The position numbers and the translations under genes were made by a program. A stretch of DNA of 5,627 nt from Candidatus Kerfeldbacteria bacterium (GTDB taxonomy: Bacteria > Patescibacteriota > Patescibacteriia > SBBC01): the NCBI GenBank assembly GCA_903854795.1, contig CAINXF010000007.1, positions 1 through 5,627 of the forward strand. Direction: 5' to 3'. Shown in pieces: positions 1-5,333 of this stretch (its first letter is position 1; each line of letters begins with the position of its first letter). The notes beneath the pieces were generated by a model. That model was given only the letters and a program-made list of their open reading frames with translations, was not told where the DNA came from and did no database searches.

Positions 1-300
1 GACGCCAATGGTGTAGACGTGCCGGAACACGGGCGCGATGTCATCCATGATTTCGCAGTACTGGTTGACCGCGACCTTCCTGGTGAGCTTGCCCTTGGCG
101 AACACGTAGACCGTGTCGGTCTTGGGCGCCTTGGTGACGTCGTAGTACACGATGGTGGAATCGCGTTTCGGCGTCGTGTCGGCAGGCGCCGAGCCGATGT
201 ACATCGGTGTCCCATCGGCGGCGGACGCCTTGTTGACGACCGTGGCCATGCAGAGCGCCGCGAACAGCAGGGAAACGAGCAGCCCCGGATAACGGTACAT
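1..300 (-). CDS. Putative secreted protein with signal peptide, N-terminal 100 codons (partial)
   Basis: I do not recognise this family. The frame is open on the minus strand from an ATG at 298-300 to the window edge, so the C-terminus is missing. The protein starts MYRYPGLLVSLLFAALC: a short basic N-region (R3), a hydrophobic core at about residues 6-22, then KASA|AD, a good signal peptidase I site with cleavage predicted between A27 and A28. The mature part (for example STIVYYDVTKAPKTDTVYVF, residues 48-67) looks like a beta-rich soluble domain and has one visible Cys (C82). There is no lipobox and no second membrane segment in the visible part. The start is fixed by a near-perfect Shine-Dalgarno 6 nt upstream. 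The gene is divergent from secE and shares its upstream region. A plus-strand frame at 19-411 overlaps it but has no signal peptide, family resemblance or ribosome binding site. The coding call is fairly sure; the function is unknown. Confidence 0.75.
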   Translation of the reverse strand, partial: MYRYPGLLVSLLFAALCMATVVNKASAADGTPMYIGSAPADTTPKRDSTIVYYDVTKAPKTDTVYVFAKGKLTRKVAVNQYCEIMDDIAPVFRHVYTIGV

Positions 301-306
301 CGGAAT

Positions 307-316
307 ACCTCCTTTT
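307..316 (-). promoter_or_regulatory. Strong Shine-Dalgarno site of the minus-strand secreted protein
   Basis: Read on the minus strand this is AAAAGGAGGT, followed by a 6-nt spacer (ATTCCG) and the ATG at 300-298. It is the best anti-SD match in the window and fixes the start of the minus-strand gene. Most plus-strand genes here have little or no SD, so this gene is probably initiated independently and efficiently. Confidence 0.8.
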
Positions 317-426
317 GGATGGCCAGATGCCGATTGAACGCGGGGAAAAAGACGCGGCTACCTTCTCATGGCGGTAGCGTGGGTGTCAAGCTGAGCATGG
401 ACCATGGATAGATGTTCTTTATGGAC

Positions 427-456
427 TTGACACGCGTGTGACGAATACGGTACAGT
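427..456 (+). promoter_or_regulatory. Probable sigma-70-type promoter for secE-nusG-rplK
   Basis: A perfect -35 box TTGACA lies at 427-432 and a -10-like TACAGT (4 of 6 matches to TATAAT) at 451-456, with an 18-nt spacer. Transcription would start near 463, giving a leader of about 40 nt before the secE GTG at 502. It is the only good promoter I see in the divergent intergenic region (301-501) and is placed where an operon promoter is expected. The region upstream also has three copies of ATGGA(C/T), at 397, 404 and 421, whose meaning is unknown. The box matches are seen; the start site is inferred. Confidence 0.6.
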
Positions 457-467
457 ATCCCCAGACG

Positions 468-487
468 TGCCCCACCGGGGGCATTTT
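468..487 (+). promoter_or_regulatory. Short GC-rich hairpin plus T-run in the secE leader
   Basis: TGCCCC (468-473) pairs perfectly with GGGGCA (478-483) around an ACCG tetraloop and is followed by TTTT (484-487). The shape is that of a small intrinsic terminator, but it lies only about 5 nt after the inferred transcription start and 14 nt before the secE GTG. No plus-strand gene ends upstream. Possible roles are a 5' mRNA-stabilising stem, an attenuator, or a site affecting secE translation. The stem is only 6 bp and the T-run only four bases, so termination would be weak. Confidence 0.45.
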
Positions 488-501
488 AAGACCAAGAAAC
501 C

Positions 502-690
502 GTGGCAAATCGCCTTATCTCATATTTCAGGGAGTCTCGGGACGAACTTCGCAAGGTCGTCTGGCCGTCGCGCAAGCAGACCGTCAACGACACCATTGTC
601 GTCGTCGCGATCAGTCTTTTCGTGGCGGTGTTCCTCGGTTCCCTCGACCTTCTGATGAATTTCGGGCTTGAAAAACTAGTCGTCAAATAA
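502..690 (+). CDS. secE: Preprotein translocase subunit SecE
   Basis: SecE is the small essential clamp subunit of the SecYEG channel that moves unfolded proteins across, and inserts proteins into, the cytoplasmic membrane. The 62-residue product has the minimal one-TM form. An amphipathic N-terminal helix (residues 3-19, FRESRDELRKVVW) leads into the family hallmark KVVWPSRKQT (18-27), then a single membrane segment at about 31-53. E. coli SecE has two extra N-terminal TM helices, but the short form is normal in most bacteria. The start is GTG at 502; no upstream in-frame ATG or clear Shine-Dalgarno site is visible. The neighbour nusG starts 1 nt after the TAA stop, the usual secE-nusG arrangement, so translation is probably coupled. 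The gene lies directly behind the promoter at 427-456. Confidence 0.95.
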   Translation: MANRLISYFRESRDELRKVVWPSRKQTVNDTIVVVAISLFVAVFLGSLDLLMNFGLEKLVVK

Positions 691-691
691 C

Positions 692-1237
692 ATGCCGAAG
701 CAAACACAGCAACAGGGCCGCCGTTGGTACGTTCTCCACACCTATTCAGGGTACGAGGAGAACGTCGCACGCAACCTACGCCAGCGTATCGAATCGATGG
801 ACATGGAGGACAAGATCTTCAACGTCCTCATCCCGACCGAGAACAAGATCCGCATCAAGAACGGCAAGCGCAAGGTCGTGACCGAGAAGATATTCCCGGG
901 CTATGTGCTCGTCGAGATGATCGTCACGGACGACTCGTGGTACGTGGTGCGCAACACCCCGAACGTCACCGGGTTCGTCGGTTCCGGTACGACGCCGACA
1001 CCAATCTCCGACGAAGAGGTCAAGGCGCTCCAGAAGCGCATGGGCGTCGAGGAGCCGAAGTACAAGATCGACGTCATGGTCGGCTCGCCGGTTCGCATCG
1101 TCGATGGTCCGTTCAAGGACTTTGAAGGCAAGGTCAGCGAACTCGACGAGGCACGCGGCAAGGTGAAGGTACTTGTCTCGATGTTCGGACGCGAGACACC
1201 GGTAGAACTCGACTTCCTGCAAGTAAAGAAGATATAA
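692..1237 (+). CDS. nusG: Transcription termination/antitermination factor NusG
   Basis: NusG binds the RNA polymerase clamp, modulates pausing and processivity, and links polymerase to Rho or to the ribosome (uS10). The 181-aa product has the usual length. The NGN domain spans about residues 10-118: it begins [13 protein letters not shown] and includes the conserved [12 protein letters not shown] (65-76) and [12 protein letters not shown] (86-97). The KOW domain follows at about 128-181, with [19 protein letters not shown] (130-148) and the closing FGRETPVEL (165-173). No inserted domain is present, unlike some Actinobacteria or Thermotoga. The ATG follows the secE stop by a single C (TAACATG), and I see no Shine-Dalgarno, which suggests coupling to secE. 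rplK follows after 4 nt. Confidence 0.96.
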   Translation: MPKQTQQQGRRWYVLHTYSGYEENVARNLRQRIESMDMEDKIFNVLIPTENKIRIKNGKRKVVTEKIFPGYVLVEMIVTDDSWYVVRNTPNVTGFVGSGTTPTPISDEEVKALQKRMGVEEPKYKIDVMVGSPVRIVDGPFKDFEGKVSELDEARGKVKVLVSMFGRETPVELDFLQVKKI

Positions 1238-1241
1238 TCCT

Positions 1242-1667
1242 ATGGCAAAGAAGATCAAGACAATCATCAAGTTACAGATCCCAGGCGGCACCGCGACACC
1301 GGCGCCTCCGGTCGGCACCGCGCTCGGACCCCACGGGCTCAACATCGCCGAGTTCGTGAAACGGTTCAACGATCAGACGAAGGACCGCAAGGGCGAGGTC
1401 ACGCCGGTCGAGCTGACCGTGTTCGAGGACCGCACGTACACGTTCATCCTGAAGACGCCGCCGGCAGCCGAGCTGCTGAAGAAGGCCGCGGGCATCGAGA
1501 AGGGGAGCGGCGATCCGCTCCGCACGAAGGTCGGTAAGGTCTCGAAGGCGCAGATCAAGGAGATCGCCGAGAAGAAGATGCCGGACCTGAACGCGAAGGA
1601 CCTTGAAGGCGCCATGCGTATCATTGAAGGTACTGCCCGGAACATGGGCATTACCATCGAGGGGTAA
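1242..1667 (+). CDS. rplK: 50S ribosomal protein uL11 (L11)
   Basis: uL11 binds helices 43/44 of 23S rRNA at the GTPase-associated centre, where translation factors and RelA act. At 141 aa it has the standard length. The N-terminal domain has the typical [20 protein letters not shown] segment (10-29), a variant of the usual PPVGPALG with T instead of P, then [12 protein letters not shown] (32-43). The linker KTPPAAELL leads into the RNA-binding C-terminal domain with [20 protein letters not shown] and the ending [13 protein letters not shown]. The ATG lies 4 nt after nusG; the only weak SD-like sequence is AAAGAAG. The nusG-rplK order is the conserved bacterial one, but the expected next gene, rplA, is displaced by about 1.1 kb. 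Confidence 0.97.
   Translation: MAKKIKTIIKLQIPGGTATPAPPVGTALGPHGLNIAEFVKRFNDQTKDRKGEVTPVELTVFEDRTYTFILKTPPAAELLKKAAGIEKGSGDPLRTKVGKVSKAQIKEIAEKKMPDLNAKDLEGAMRIIEGTARNMGITIEG
1659..1664 (+). promoter_or_regulatory. Shine-Dalgarno site of the 330-aa membrane protein
   Basis: GAGGGG lies inside the last codons of rplK, 7 nt upstream of the ATG at 1672. It supports 1672 as the real start, rather than the in-frame ATG at 1603 buried in rplK. It is one of only three respectable SD sites in the window. Confidence 0.6.
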
Positions 1668-1671
1668 CCGT

Positions 1672-2664
1672 ATGTCGAACATCACTGGGGCAGTGATGGG
1701 TATCATGATCGGTATTACCGCGGTGGGCGCGATCGTCCTCGTGGTGATTGCGATCGTCCAGGAAGGCAAGACGGCGGGTCGCGGCGAAGCGATAAAATCC
1801 GCATTCACGCACGTCGTCTCACTGGCGATGCTTTCGATCATCATCGTGTCGACGATGTTCCTCATCCAACAGGGCGGACGCGCATGGGTCTTTAAGAAGA
1901 CGCAGTCGTATTCCTATTCGTATCAATCGCCACCGCCGGTGCCCATGCTGTTCCAGAACAAGGTGGGAGTCGGTCAATTGTACGACTGCACAACCGACTG
2001 CCAGATGACCGATACCGACAAGACGGCGATCACACAATGGAAGACCGATTATGCGAACTGGCGCGACCAGAACGCCACTGGCACGATCACGACGAATGAG
2101 AAGCGCGATATCGTTACTGCGCTGTCATTCCTTATCGTGGCACTGCCATTATTTTGGTGGTTCTTCGTGAGGACGGCACAGCGCGAAGCAAAGAAGTTTC
2201 ATGCCGAGCACGGCAAGACGAGCACGATCCGCACGGTCTATTACTACATCTTCGCTCTCACGGGCCTGATCGGCGTGGTCGTGTCTGGTGCGCTGTTGAT
2301 CAATACCGGACTTCGGACTGCGTTCAATATCCAGTCGACCACGACGTCGAACACGTTGGTTACCCCGACCATCACCGGCATGGCTTCCTCCGACCTGAAT
2401 CCGGTCGACAGCATCATCAACTGCGCAGGAAAGTGCAACTTGAGCGATGAGGATGTCACGCTCGCGAAGCAATGGAAGACCGACTACGCGACGTGGCAAA
2501 AGAACACGACGAACCCCATACAGACCTCGTCGACCCAAACCGATCTCGCGTACCTCCTGCCACTCCTGCTGGTCATGGCACCGGTGTTCGTGTACCACTT
2601 TTTCAGGATTCGCCGTGAAACCTCGTCTGAGGCGTCGACGCCTCCTCCTGCGGCAGTCATCTAA
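1672..2664 (+). CDS. Five-TM membrane protein with internal duplication, DUF5671-like
   Basis: The function is unknown. The 330-aa product has predicted membrane segments at about 7-29, 44-66, 147-166, 188-211 and 292-311. Positive charges (31-43, 167-187, 312-316) place the N-terminus outside and the C-terminus inside, with two large extracytoplasmic loops. Each loop carries CxxxC (C106/C110 and C251/C255) followed by an acidic T/S-D-x-D stretch and QWKTDYAxW. The two halves align without gaps at an offset of exactly 145 residues, including P159/P304 in TM3/TM5, so this is an internal duplication. A Tyr/Ser/Pro-rich stretch (79-91) follows TM2, and the C-terminus ends in a Pro/Ala tail. The general pattern (TM, loop, TM with 'ALPLFWWFFVRTAQRE', TM) resembles DUF5671 proteins of Patescibacteria; that match is from memory. 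The gene sits between rplK and rplA, where no gene is expected, 4 nt after rplK with its own SD, so it is likely co-transcribed with it. Confidence 0.85.
   Translation: MSNITGAVMGIMIGITAVGAIVLVVIAIVQEGKTAGRGEAIKSAFTHVVSLAMLSIIIVSTMFLIQQGGRAWVFKKTQSYSYSYQSPPPVPMLFQNKVGVGQLYDCTTDCQMTDTDKTAITQWKTDYANWRDQNATGTITTNEKRDIVTALSFLIVALPLFWWFFVRTAQREAKKFHAEHGKTSTIRTVYYYIFALTGLIGVVVSGALLINTGLRTAFNIQSTTTSNTLVTPTITGMASSDLNPVDSIINCAGKCNLSDEDVTLAKQWKTDYATWQKNTTNPIQTSSTQTDLAYLLPLLLVMAPVFVYHFFRIRRETSSEASTPPPAAVI
1801..2604 (+). repeat. Internal tandem duplication (435-bp period) in the membrane protein gene
   Basis: Unit 1 is 1801-2169 (residues 44-166) and unit 2 is 2236-2604 (residues 189-311). Each is TM, extracytoplasmic loop with CxxxC and QWKTDYAxW, then a TM with an A/L-P-x-F core. 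Over the 25 residues 106-130 against 251-275 there are 13 identities with no gap. The DNA of the QWKTDYA box (2035-2055 and 2470-2490) differs at only 2 of 21 positions, both third-codon. Outside the box the copies have diverged strongly, so the duplication is old and the box is under constraint. Confidence 0.8.
2629..2644. repeat. Perfect 16-bp palindrome near the 3' end of the membrane protein gene
   Basis: GAGGCGTCGACGCCTC is its own reverse complement. In RNA it can form a 6-bp GC-rich stem with a UCGA loop. It lies 18 nt before the TAA of the membrane protein, and a second small palindrome (CTGCGGCAG, 2648-2656) follows at once. A T-rich patch (2671-2680) comes 26 nt later, too far for a canonical intrinsic terminator. 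It could be a transcript 3' end or processing element, a protein-binding site, or chance within GC-rich coding sequence. Confidence 0.4.
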
Positions 2665-2802
2665 TCTCGCTTATTTATTTGTGGGACCATGCCTACGCCC
2701 GGAAGGGCTATGGCAGGCAAGCCGTCCTAAGACGCGCTTGTCCGACGAACCCCGGACTTGATCTGGGGGTAGTCGGGGGCTCGTACCACGAAAGGAAATT
2801 GT
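2665..2802 (+). promoter_or_regulatory. Long structured leader of rplA, possible L1 operator
   Basis: The 138 nt upstream of rplA hold no credible gene, in contrast to gaps of 1-14 nt elsewhere on this strand. The first half (2681-2728) can pair in competing ways: GCCC/GGGC around GGAA (2697-2708); CCATGCC with GGC-T-ATGG (2687-2693 with 2706-2713); or GGCT with AGCC (2706-2709 with 2720-2723) plus GGA/TCC outside it. The last resembles, from memory, the GGCU/AGCC helix of the uL1 site in 23S rRNA and known L1 operators. The second half holds a strong hairpin (2741-2777). I see no convincing promoter; an AT-rich patch at 2671-2680 is the only hint. L1 autoregulation is inferred from position and structure. 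Confidence 0.45.
2741..2777 (+). promoter_or_regulatory. Strong two-part hairpin upstream of the rplA start
   Basis: CCCCGGA (2750-2756) pairs with TCTGGGG (2762-2768), seven pairs with one G-U, around a CTTGA loop. Below a symmetric GAA/GTA internal loop, TCCGAC (2741-2746) pairs with GTCGGG (2772-2777), six pairs with one G-U. The internal loop could itself stack as G-A, A-U, A-G. The stem ends 13 nt before the rplA SD (AAAGGA, 2791-2796). No T-run follows, so it is not a terminator; a role in translation control or mRNA stability of rplA is more likely. Confidence 0.55.
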
Positions 2803-3501
2803 ATGAACCATAGTAAACGATATCGCGCGGCATCGGACGCAATCGATGCGGCGAAGAGCTACCCGGTCACCGAGGCCGTCGCGCTCGCGAAGAAGACCTC
2901 GACGGTCAAGTTTGACGCGTCGGTTGAGGTCCATTTCAGGCTCGGTATCGACGCCGCGAAGGCTGACCAGATGGTCCGTGGCACGGTGAAGTTGCCCCAT
3001 GGAACCGGCAAGAAGCTCCGTATCGCGGTGTTTGCGAACGGCAAGGCCGCCGATGAGGCAAAGGCCGCCGGAGCCGACGTCGTGGGTGGTGAGGACCTCG
3101 TGAAGACCATCAAGGAGAAGGAAGCGACCGATTTTGACATCGCCGTTGCTACCCCTGAAATGATGCGCGTGCTCGCGCCGATCGCGAAGTTGCTTGGTAC
3201 GCGCGGTCTCATGCCGAACCCGAAGAACGAGACGATCAGCCCGAACCCGGCCGTGGTCGTGAAGGAACTCAAGGGCGGCAAGATCGCGTTCCGTAGCGAT
3301 AAGACCGGCAACCTCCACCTCATCGTGGGCAAGGTGTCGTTCGATGACCAAAAGCTGGTCGACAACATCACGACCATCCTCGAAGCGGTATTGAAGGCGA
3401 AGCCGTCGGAGTCGAAAGGTATTTACCTCCAGGGCATGGTCGTTGCCACGACGATGGGACCCGCAATTAAGCTCGATCCGTCCTCGGCACGCGCGAAGTA
3501 A
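2803..3501 (+). CDS. rplA: 50S ribosomal protein uL1 (L1)
   Basis: uL1 forms the mobile L1 stalk of the large subunit, binding 23S rRNA and helping release E-site tRNA; in several bacteria and archaea it also represses its own mRNA. The 232-aa product has the usual length. Family hallmarks in order are VKLPHGTGKKLRIAVFANG (62-80), FDIAVATPEMM (111-121), LGTRGLMPNPK (131-141), KGGKIAFRSDKTGNLHLIVG (157-176) and the C-terminal KGIYLQGMVVATTMGPAIK (205-223). The ATG has a good SD (AAAGGA, 6-nt spacer). The gene is separated from rplK by a membrane protein and a structured leader, and is followed not by rplJ-rplL but, 14 nt later, by dcd. Some Patescibacteria are reported to lack uL1; this genome does not. 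Confidence 0.97.
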   Translation: MNHSKRYRAASDAIDAAKSYPVTEAVALAKKTSTVKFDASVEVHFRLGIDAAKADQMVRGTVKLPHGTGKKLRIAVFANGKAADEAKAAGADVVGGEDLVKTIKEKEATDFDIAVATPEMMRVLAPIAKLLGTRGLMPNPKNETISPNPAVVVKELKGGKIAFRSDKTGNLHLIVGKVSFDDQKLVDNITTILEAVLKAKPSESKGIYLQGMVVATTMGPAIKLDPSSARAK

Positions 3502-3515
3502 CTAACGATACGCCC

Positions 3516-4073
3516 ATGATACTATCGGACCGCGACATCAAGAAGGCGCTCGCAGAAAAGCGCATCACGATCGATCCGCTGTATCCTGACGCGATCCAGC
3601 CGGCATCGGTCGACCTGCATCTCGGCAAGGTGTTCCTCGTGTTCGATACGACGCGGTTTACCGAGATCGACGTGAAGAAGCCGGTGGCCGGCCTCATGCG
3701 CCGGATCGAGATCAACGACATTGAACCGTTCATCCTCCACCCGAACGAGTTCGCGCTCGGCGTCACTGTCGAGAAGACCGGCTTTTCCGATGACATCGTC
3801 GGCCGCCTCGAGGGCAAGAGCAGCCTCGGTCGCATCGGCATCATCATTCACGCGACCGCCGGTTACATCGACCCGGGCAACACGCTCCACCCGACGCTTG
3901 AGCTCTCGAACATCTCGCCCTTGCCGGTGAAGCTCTACTACAAGATGCCGATCGCGCAGATGTCGTACCACGCGTTGTCCTCAAAGGCCGAAGTGCCATA
4001 CAGCGCGAAGAATCATAAGTACTTCGGCGACACCGAGCCGCAAGCCTCGAAGATCCATAAGAACTTCGAGTAA
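3516..4073 (+). CDS. dcd: dCTP deaminase, probably the bifunctional dUMP-forming type
   Basis: Dcd-family enzymes are trimers that deaminate dCTP. Monofunctional ones yield dUTP; bifunctional Dcd-Dut enzymes (M. jannaschii, M. tuberculosis) also release pyrophosphate, giving dUMP. The 185-aa product starts MILSDRDIKKAL and has QPASVDLHLG (28-37). The core is RLEGKSSLGRIG (97-108), then HATAGYIDPG (112-121) and TLELSN (127-132). E129 is the expected catalytic glutamate, and R106 and the SSLGR loop bind phosphates. TAG(Y/F)IDPG and LELSN match the bifunctional enzymes, whereas E. coli-type Dcd has TAHRIDPG and LEFYN (from memory). The C-terminal KYFGDTE (168-174) fits the KYxG lid that closes over the nucleotide. 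No SD is visible; the conserved N-terminus supports this start. With thyX and tmk downstream, production of dUMP for thymidylate synthesis makes sense. The family is certain; the bifunctional activity is inferred. Confidence 0.92.
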   Translation: MILSDRDIKKALAEKRITIDPLYPDAIQPASVDLHLGKVFLVFDTTRFTEIDVKKPVAGLMRRIEINDIEPFILHPNEFALGVTVEKTGFSDDIVGRLEGKSSLGRIGIIIHATAGYIDPGNTLHPTLELSNISPLPVKLYYKMPIAQMSYHALSSKAEVPYSAKNHKYFGDTEPQASKIHKNFE

Positions 4074-4074
4074 C

Positions 4075-4641
4075 ATGCGCCCACCGCTGATCATTGGCAT
4101 CGTCGGGGAGAAGAGCAGCGGTAAATCCATCGTCTTTGAACATCTCGGGAAACGGCGTGGCTACGTCGCGTTCCGTTTTTCCGACCTGATCAACGAGCTG
4201 CTTATCGCGCTCGGTGTCGACATCCGTGATCGTGTCAACCAGATGAAGATGGCGGAGAGCCTCCGGGCGACGTTCGGCGGCGGTGTACTTGTTCGTTCCT
4301 TGATGCTTCGTGCGGCCACGGCAAAGGCACGTGTCGTCGTGCTCGAAGGCATCCGAAAGAGTGCCGAACTCAAGGAATTCCGAAAGTTTCCCCATGCGAA
4401 GCTCATCTACATCACGGCGCCCGTCGAGTTGCGATGGCAACGGGCGAAGTTGCGCCGTAGCAATGTCCGGCTCGACGATCAGTTCACTTTGAGACGCTAC
4501 ATCAAGGTCGAGCAGACGTTACCATCGGAAGTGGAAATACCCGCGGTTGGACGCCACGCGGACGTCCGTATCGAGAACACGGGAACGAAACGCGCGCTAT
4601 TTGAACAGGTCGACGCCGCCATCAGGCGGTTTTCAAAGTAG
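4075..4641 (+). CDS. P-loop kinase of dephospho-CoA kinase / dNMP kinase type, substrate uncertain
   Basis: A 188-aa P-loop NTPase of the nucleotide-kinase fold. Walker A is GEKSSGKS (11-18). FRFSDLINELL (33-43) fits the acceptor-binding region after the first helix. VVVLEGIRKSAELKEF (87-102) is the Walker B-like strand and 'EGIR' turn seen in UPF0200/dephospho-CoA-kinase-like and deoxynucleoside monophosphate kinase-like proteins. ITAPVELRWQRAKLRRSN (113-130) is the P(x)ExRxxR LID-type segment with several arginines, and ADVRIENTGT (162-171) is the typical late beta strand. The ATG follows the dcd stop by one C, and tmk follows after 3 nt, so all three are probably translated as a unit. CoaE activity is possible, but the position between dcd and tmk favours a (deoxy)nucleoside monophosphate substrate. 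The kinase fold is well supported; the substrate is a guess. Confidence 0.8.
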   Translation: MRPPLIIGIVGEKSSGKSIVFEHLGKRRGYVAFRFSDLINELLIALGVDIRDRVNQMKMAESLRATFGGGVLVRSLMLRAATAKARVVVLEGIRKSAELKEFRKFPHAKLIYITAPVELRWQRAKLRRSNVRLDDQFTLRRYIKVEQTLPSEVEIPAVGRHADVRIENTGTKRALFEQVDAAIRRFSK

Positions 4642-4644
4642 CAT

Positions 4645-5322
4645 ATGCGTCGGGGACGCTTCATCGCGATCGAGGGCACTGACGGCTCGGGCAAGGCGAC
4701 CCAGGCCGCGTTTCTTGCACGTGCGTTACGGAAGCAGGGAAAACGCGTCCGCGTGATCGCATTCCCGCAGCACGGTGCGCCATCTGCAGCTCCGGTCGAT
4801 GCGTTCCTGACCGGTGCGTATGGAACGTCGAAGGAGTTCGGCATCTATCGCGCCGCCGTCCTGTATGCCGTGGACCGCGCCGCCGCGAAGAAGAAGATCA
4901 GTGATTGGCTCGGACAAGGTGACATTGTAATCGCTGATCGCTACATCGCCTCGAACTGGGCGTTTGGTGGAGCGCAACTGGTTACCGCAGTCGGAAGAAC
5001 AAAATATTGGACCTGGGATGCTCATTTCGAGTTCGATTTCTTTGGCATTCCAAAACCGGACGTCACGATCGTGCTTGCCGTCGATCCGAAGGTCGCACAA
5101 AAGTTGATATTGAAGAAAAAAGAACGGGCTTACCTCAAGGGCAAGAAACGCGATCAGTACGAACGTGATTTATCACTTCAGCACCGCGTGCTTGCGGCAT
5201 ATCGTGAACTCCCACGGTTCGACAGGACGATTCGGATCGTCGAATGTGTCGAGCATGACGTGATTCTGCAAAAAACAGAGGTGCACAGACGCGTCATGGA
5301 AGTCATTGCAAAAACAGTGTAA
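4645..5322 (+). CDS. tmk: Thymidylate kinase (dTMP kinase)
   Basis: Tmk phosphorylates dTMP to dTDP with ATP, an essential step to dTTP. The 225-aa product begins RFIAIEGTDGSGKATQ; the P-loop is G11-T19, with Ala where most bacterial enzymes have Ser/Thr (GKATQ rather than GKSTQ). FPQHG (40-44) fits the site after the second strand. YAVDRA (74-79) and ADRYIASNWAFGGAQ (97-111) are the DR-containing motifs that contact dTMP and ATP. KPDVTIVLAVDP (137-148) is the core strand, and the LID region KKERAYLKGKKRDQYE (158-173), rich in Lys/Arg, carries the conserved K-x-D-x-x-E pattern. The start lies 3 nt after the TAG of the kinase gene with no SD. thyX follows after 11 nt, so substrate-producing and substrate-using enzymes are adjacent. 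Specificity for dTMP over other dNMPs is by homology. Confidence 0.9.
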   Translation: MRRGRFIAIEGTDGSGKATQAAFLARALRKQGKRVRVIAFPQHGAPSAAPVDAFLTGAYGTSKEFGIYRAAVLYAVDRAAAKKKISDWLGQGDIVIADRYIASNWAFGGAQLVTAVGRTKYWTWDAHFEFDFFGIPKPDVTIVLAVDPKVAQKLILKKKERAYLKGKKRDQYERDLSLQHRVLAAYRELPRFDRTIRIVECVEHDVILQKTEVHRRVMEVIAKTV

Positions 5323-5333
5323 TCTATTCTCAT

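Noticed and set aside
384..389. TTGACA on the minus strand as -35 box for the secreted protein
   Set aside because: The hexamer is perfect, but at 16-19 nt spacing no sequence resembles a -10 box, so I do not call a promoter.
19..411. Plus-strand 130-codon open frame
   Set aside because: It is antisense to the minus-strand gene with signal peptide and strong SD, is rich in Arg/His/Gly as shadow frames of GC-rich genes are, and has no ribosome binding site.
468..487. True intrinsic terminator
   Set aside because: No plus-strand gene ends upstream, the stem is 6 bp and only four T follow. It is listed instead as a leader hairpin.
776..1369. Long minus-strand frame across nusG and rplK
   Set aside because: It is a shadow of two highly conserved genes on the plus strand, with Asp/Arg/Leu-biased composition and no family resemblance.
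1603..1671. Extended start of the membrane protein inside rplK
   Set aside because: The extra 23 residues do not resemble a membrane-protein N-terminus and lie in rplK coding sequence. ATG 1672 has an SD and is directly followed by the first TM segment.
2671..3351. Minus-strand 226-codon frame across rplA and its leader
   Set aside because: It is antisense to a certain uL1 gene, of low-complexity charged composition, with no start signal.
502..5333. Alternative genetic code (UGA as glycine or tryptophan)
   Set aside because: Recognised genes use TGG and GGN normally, have no internal TGA, and end at TAA or TAG.
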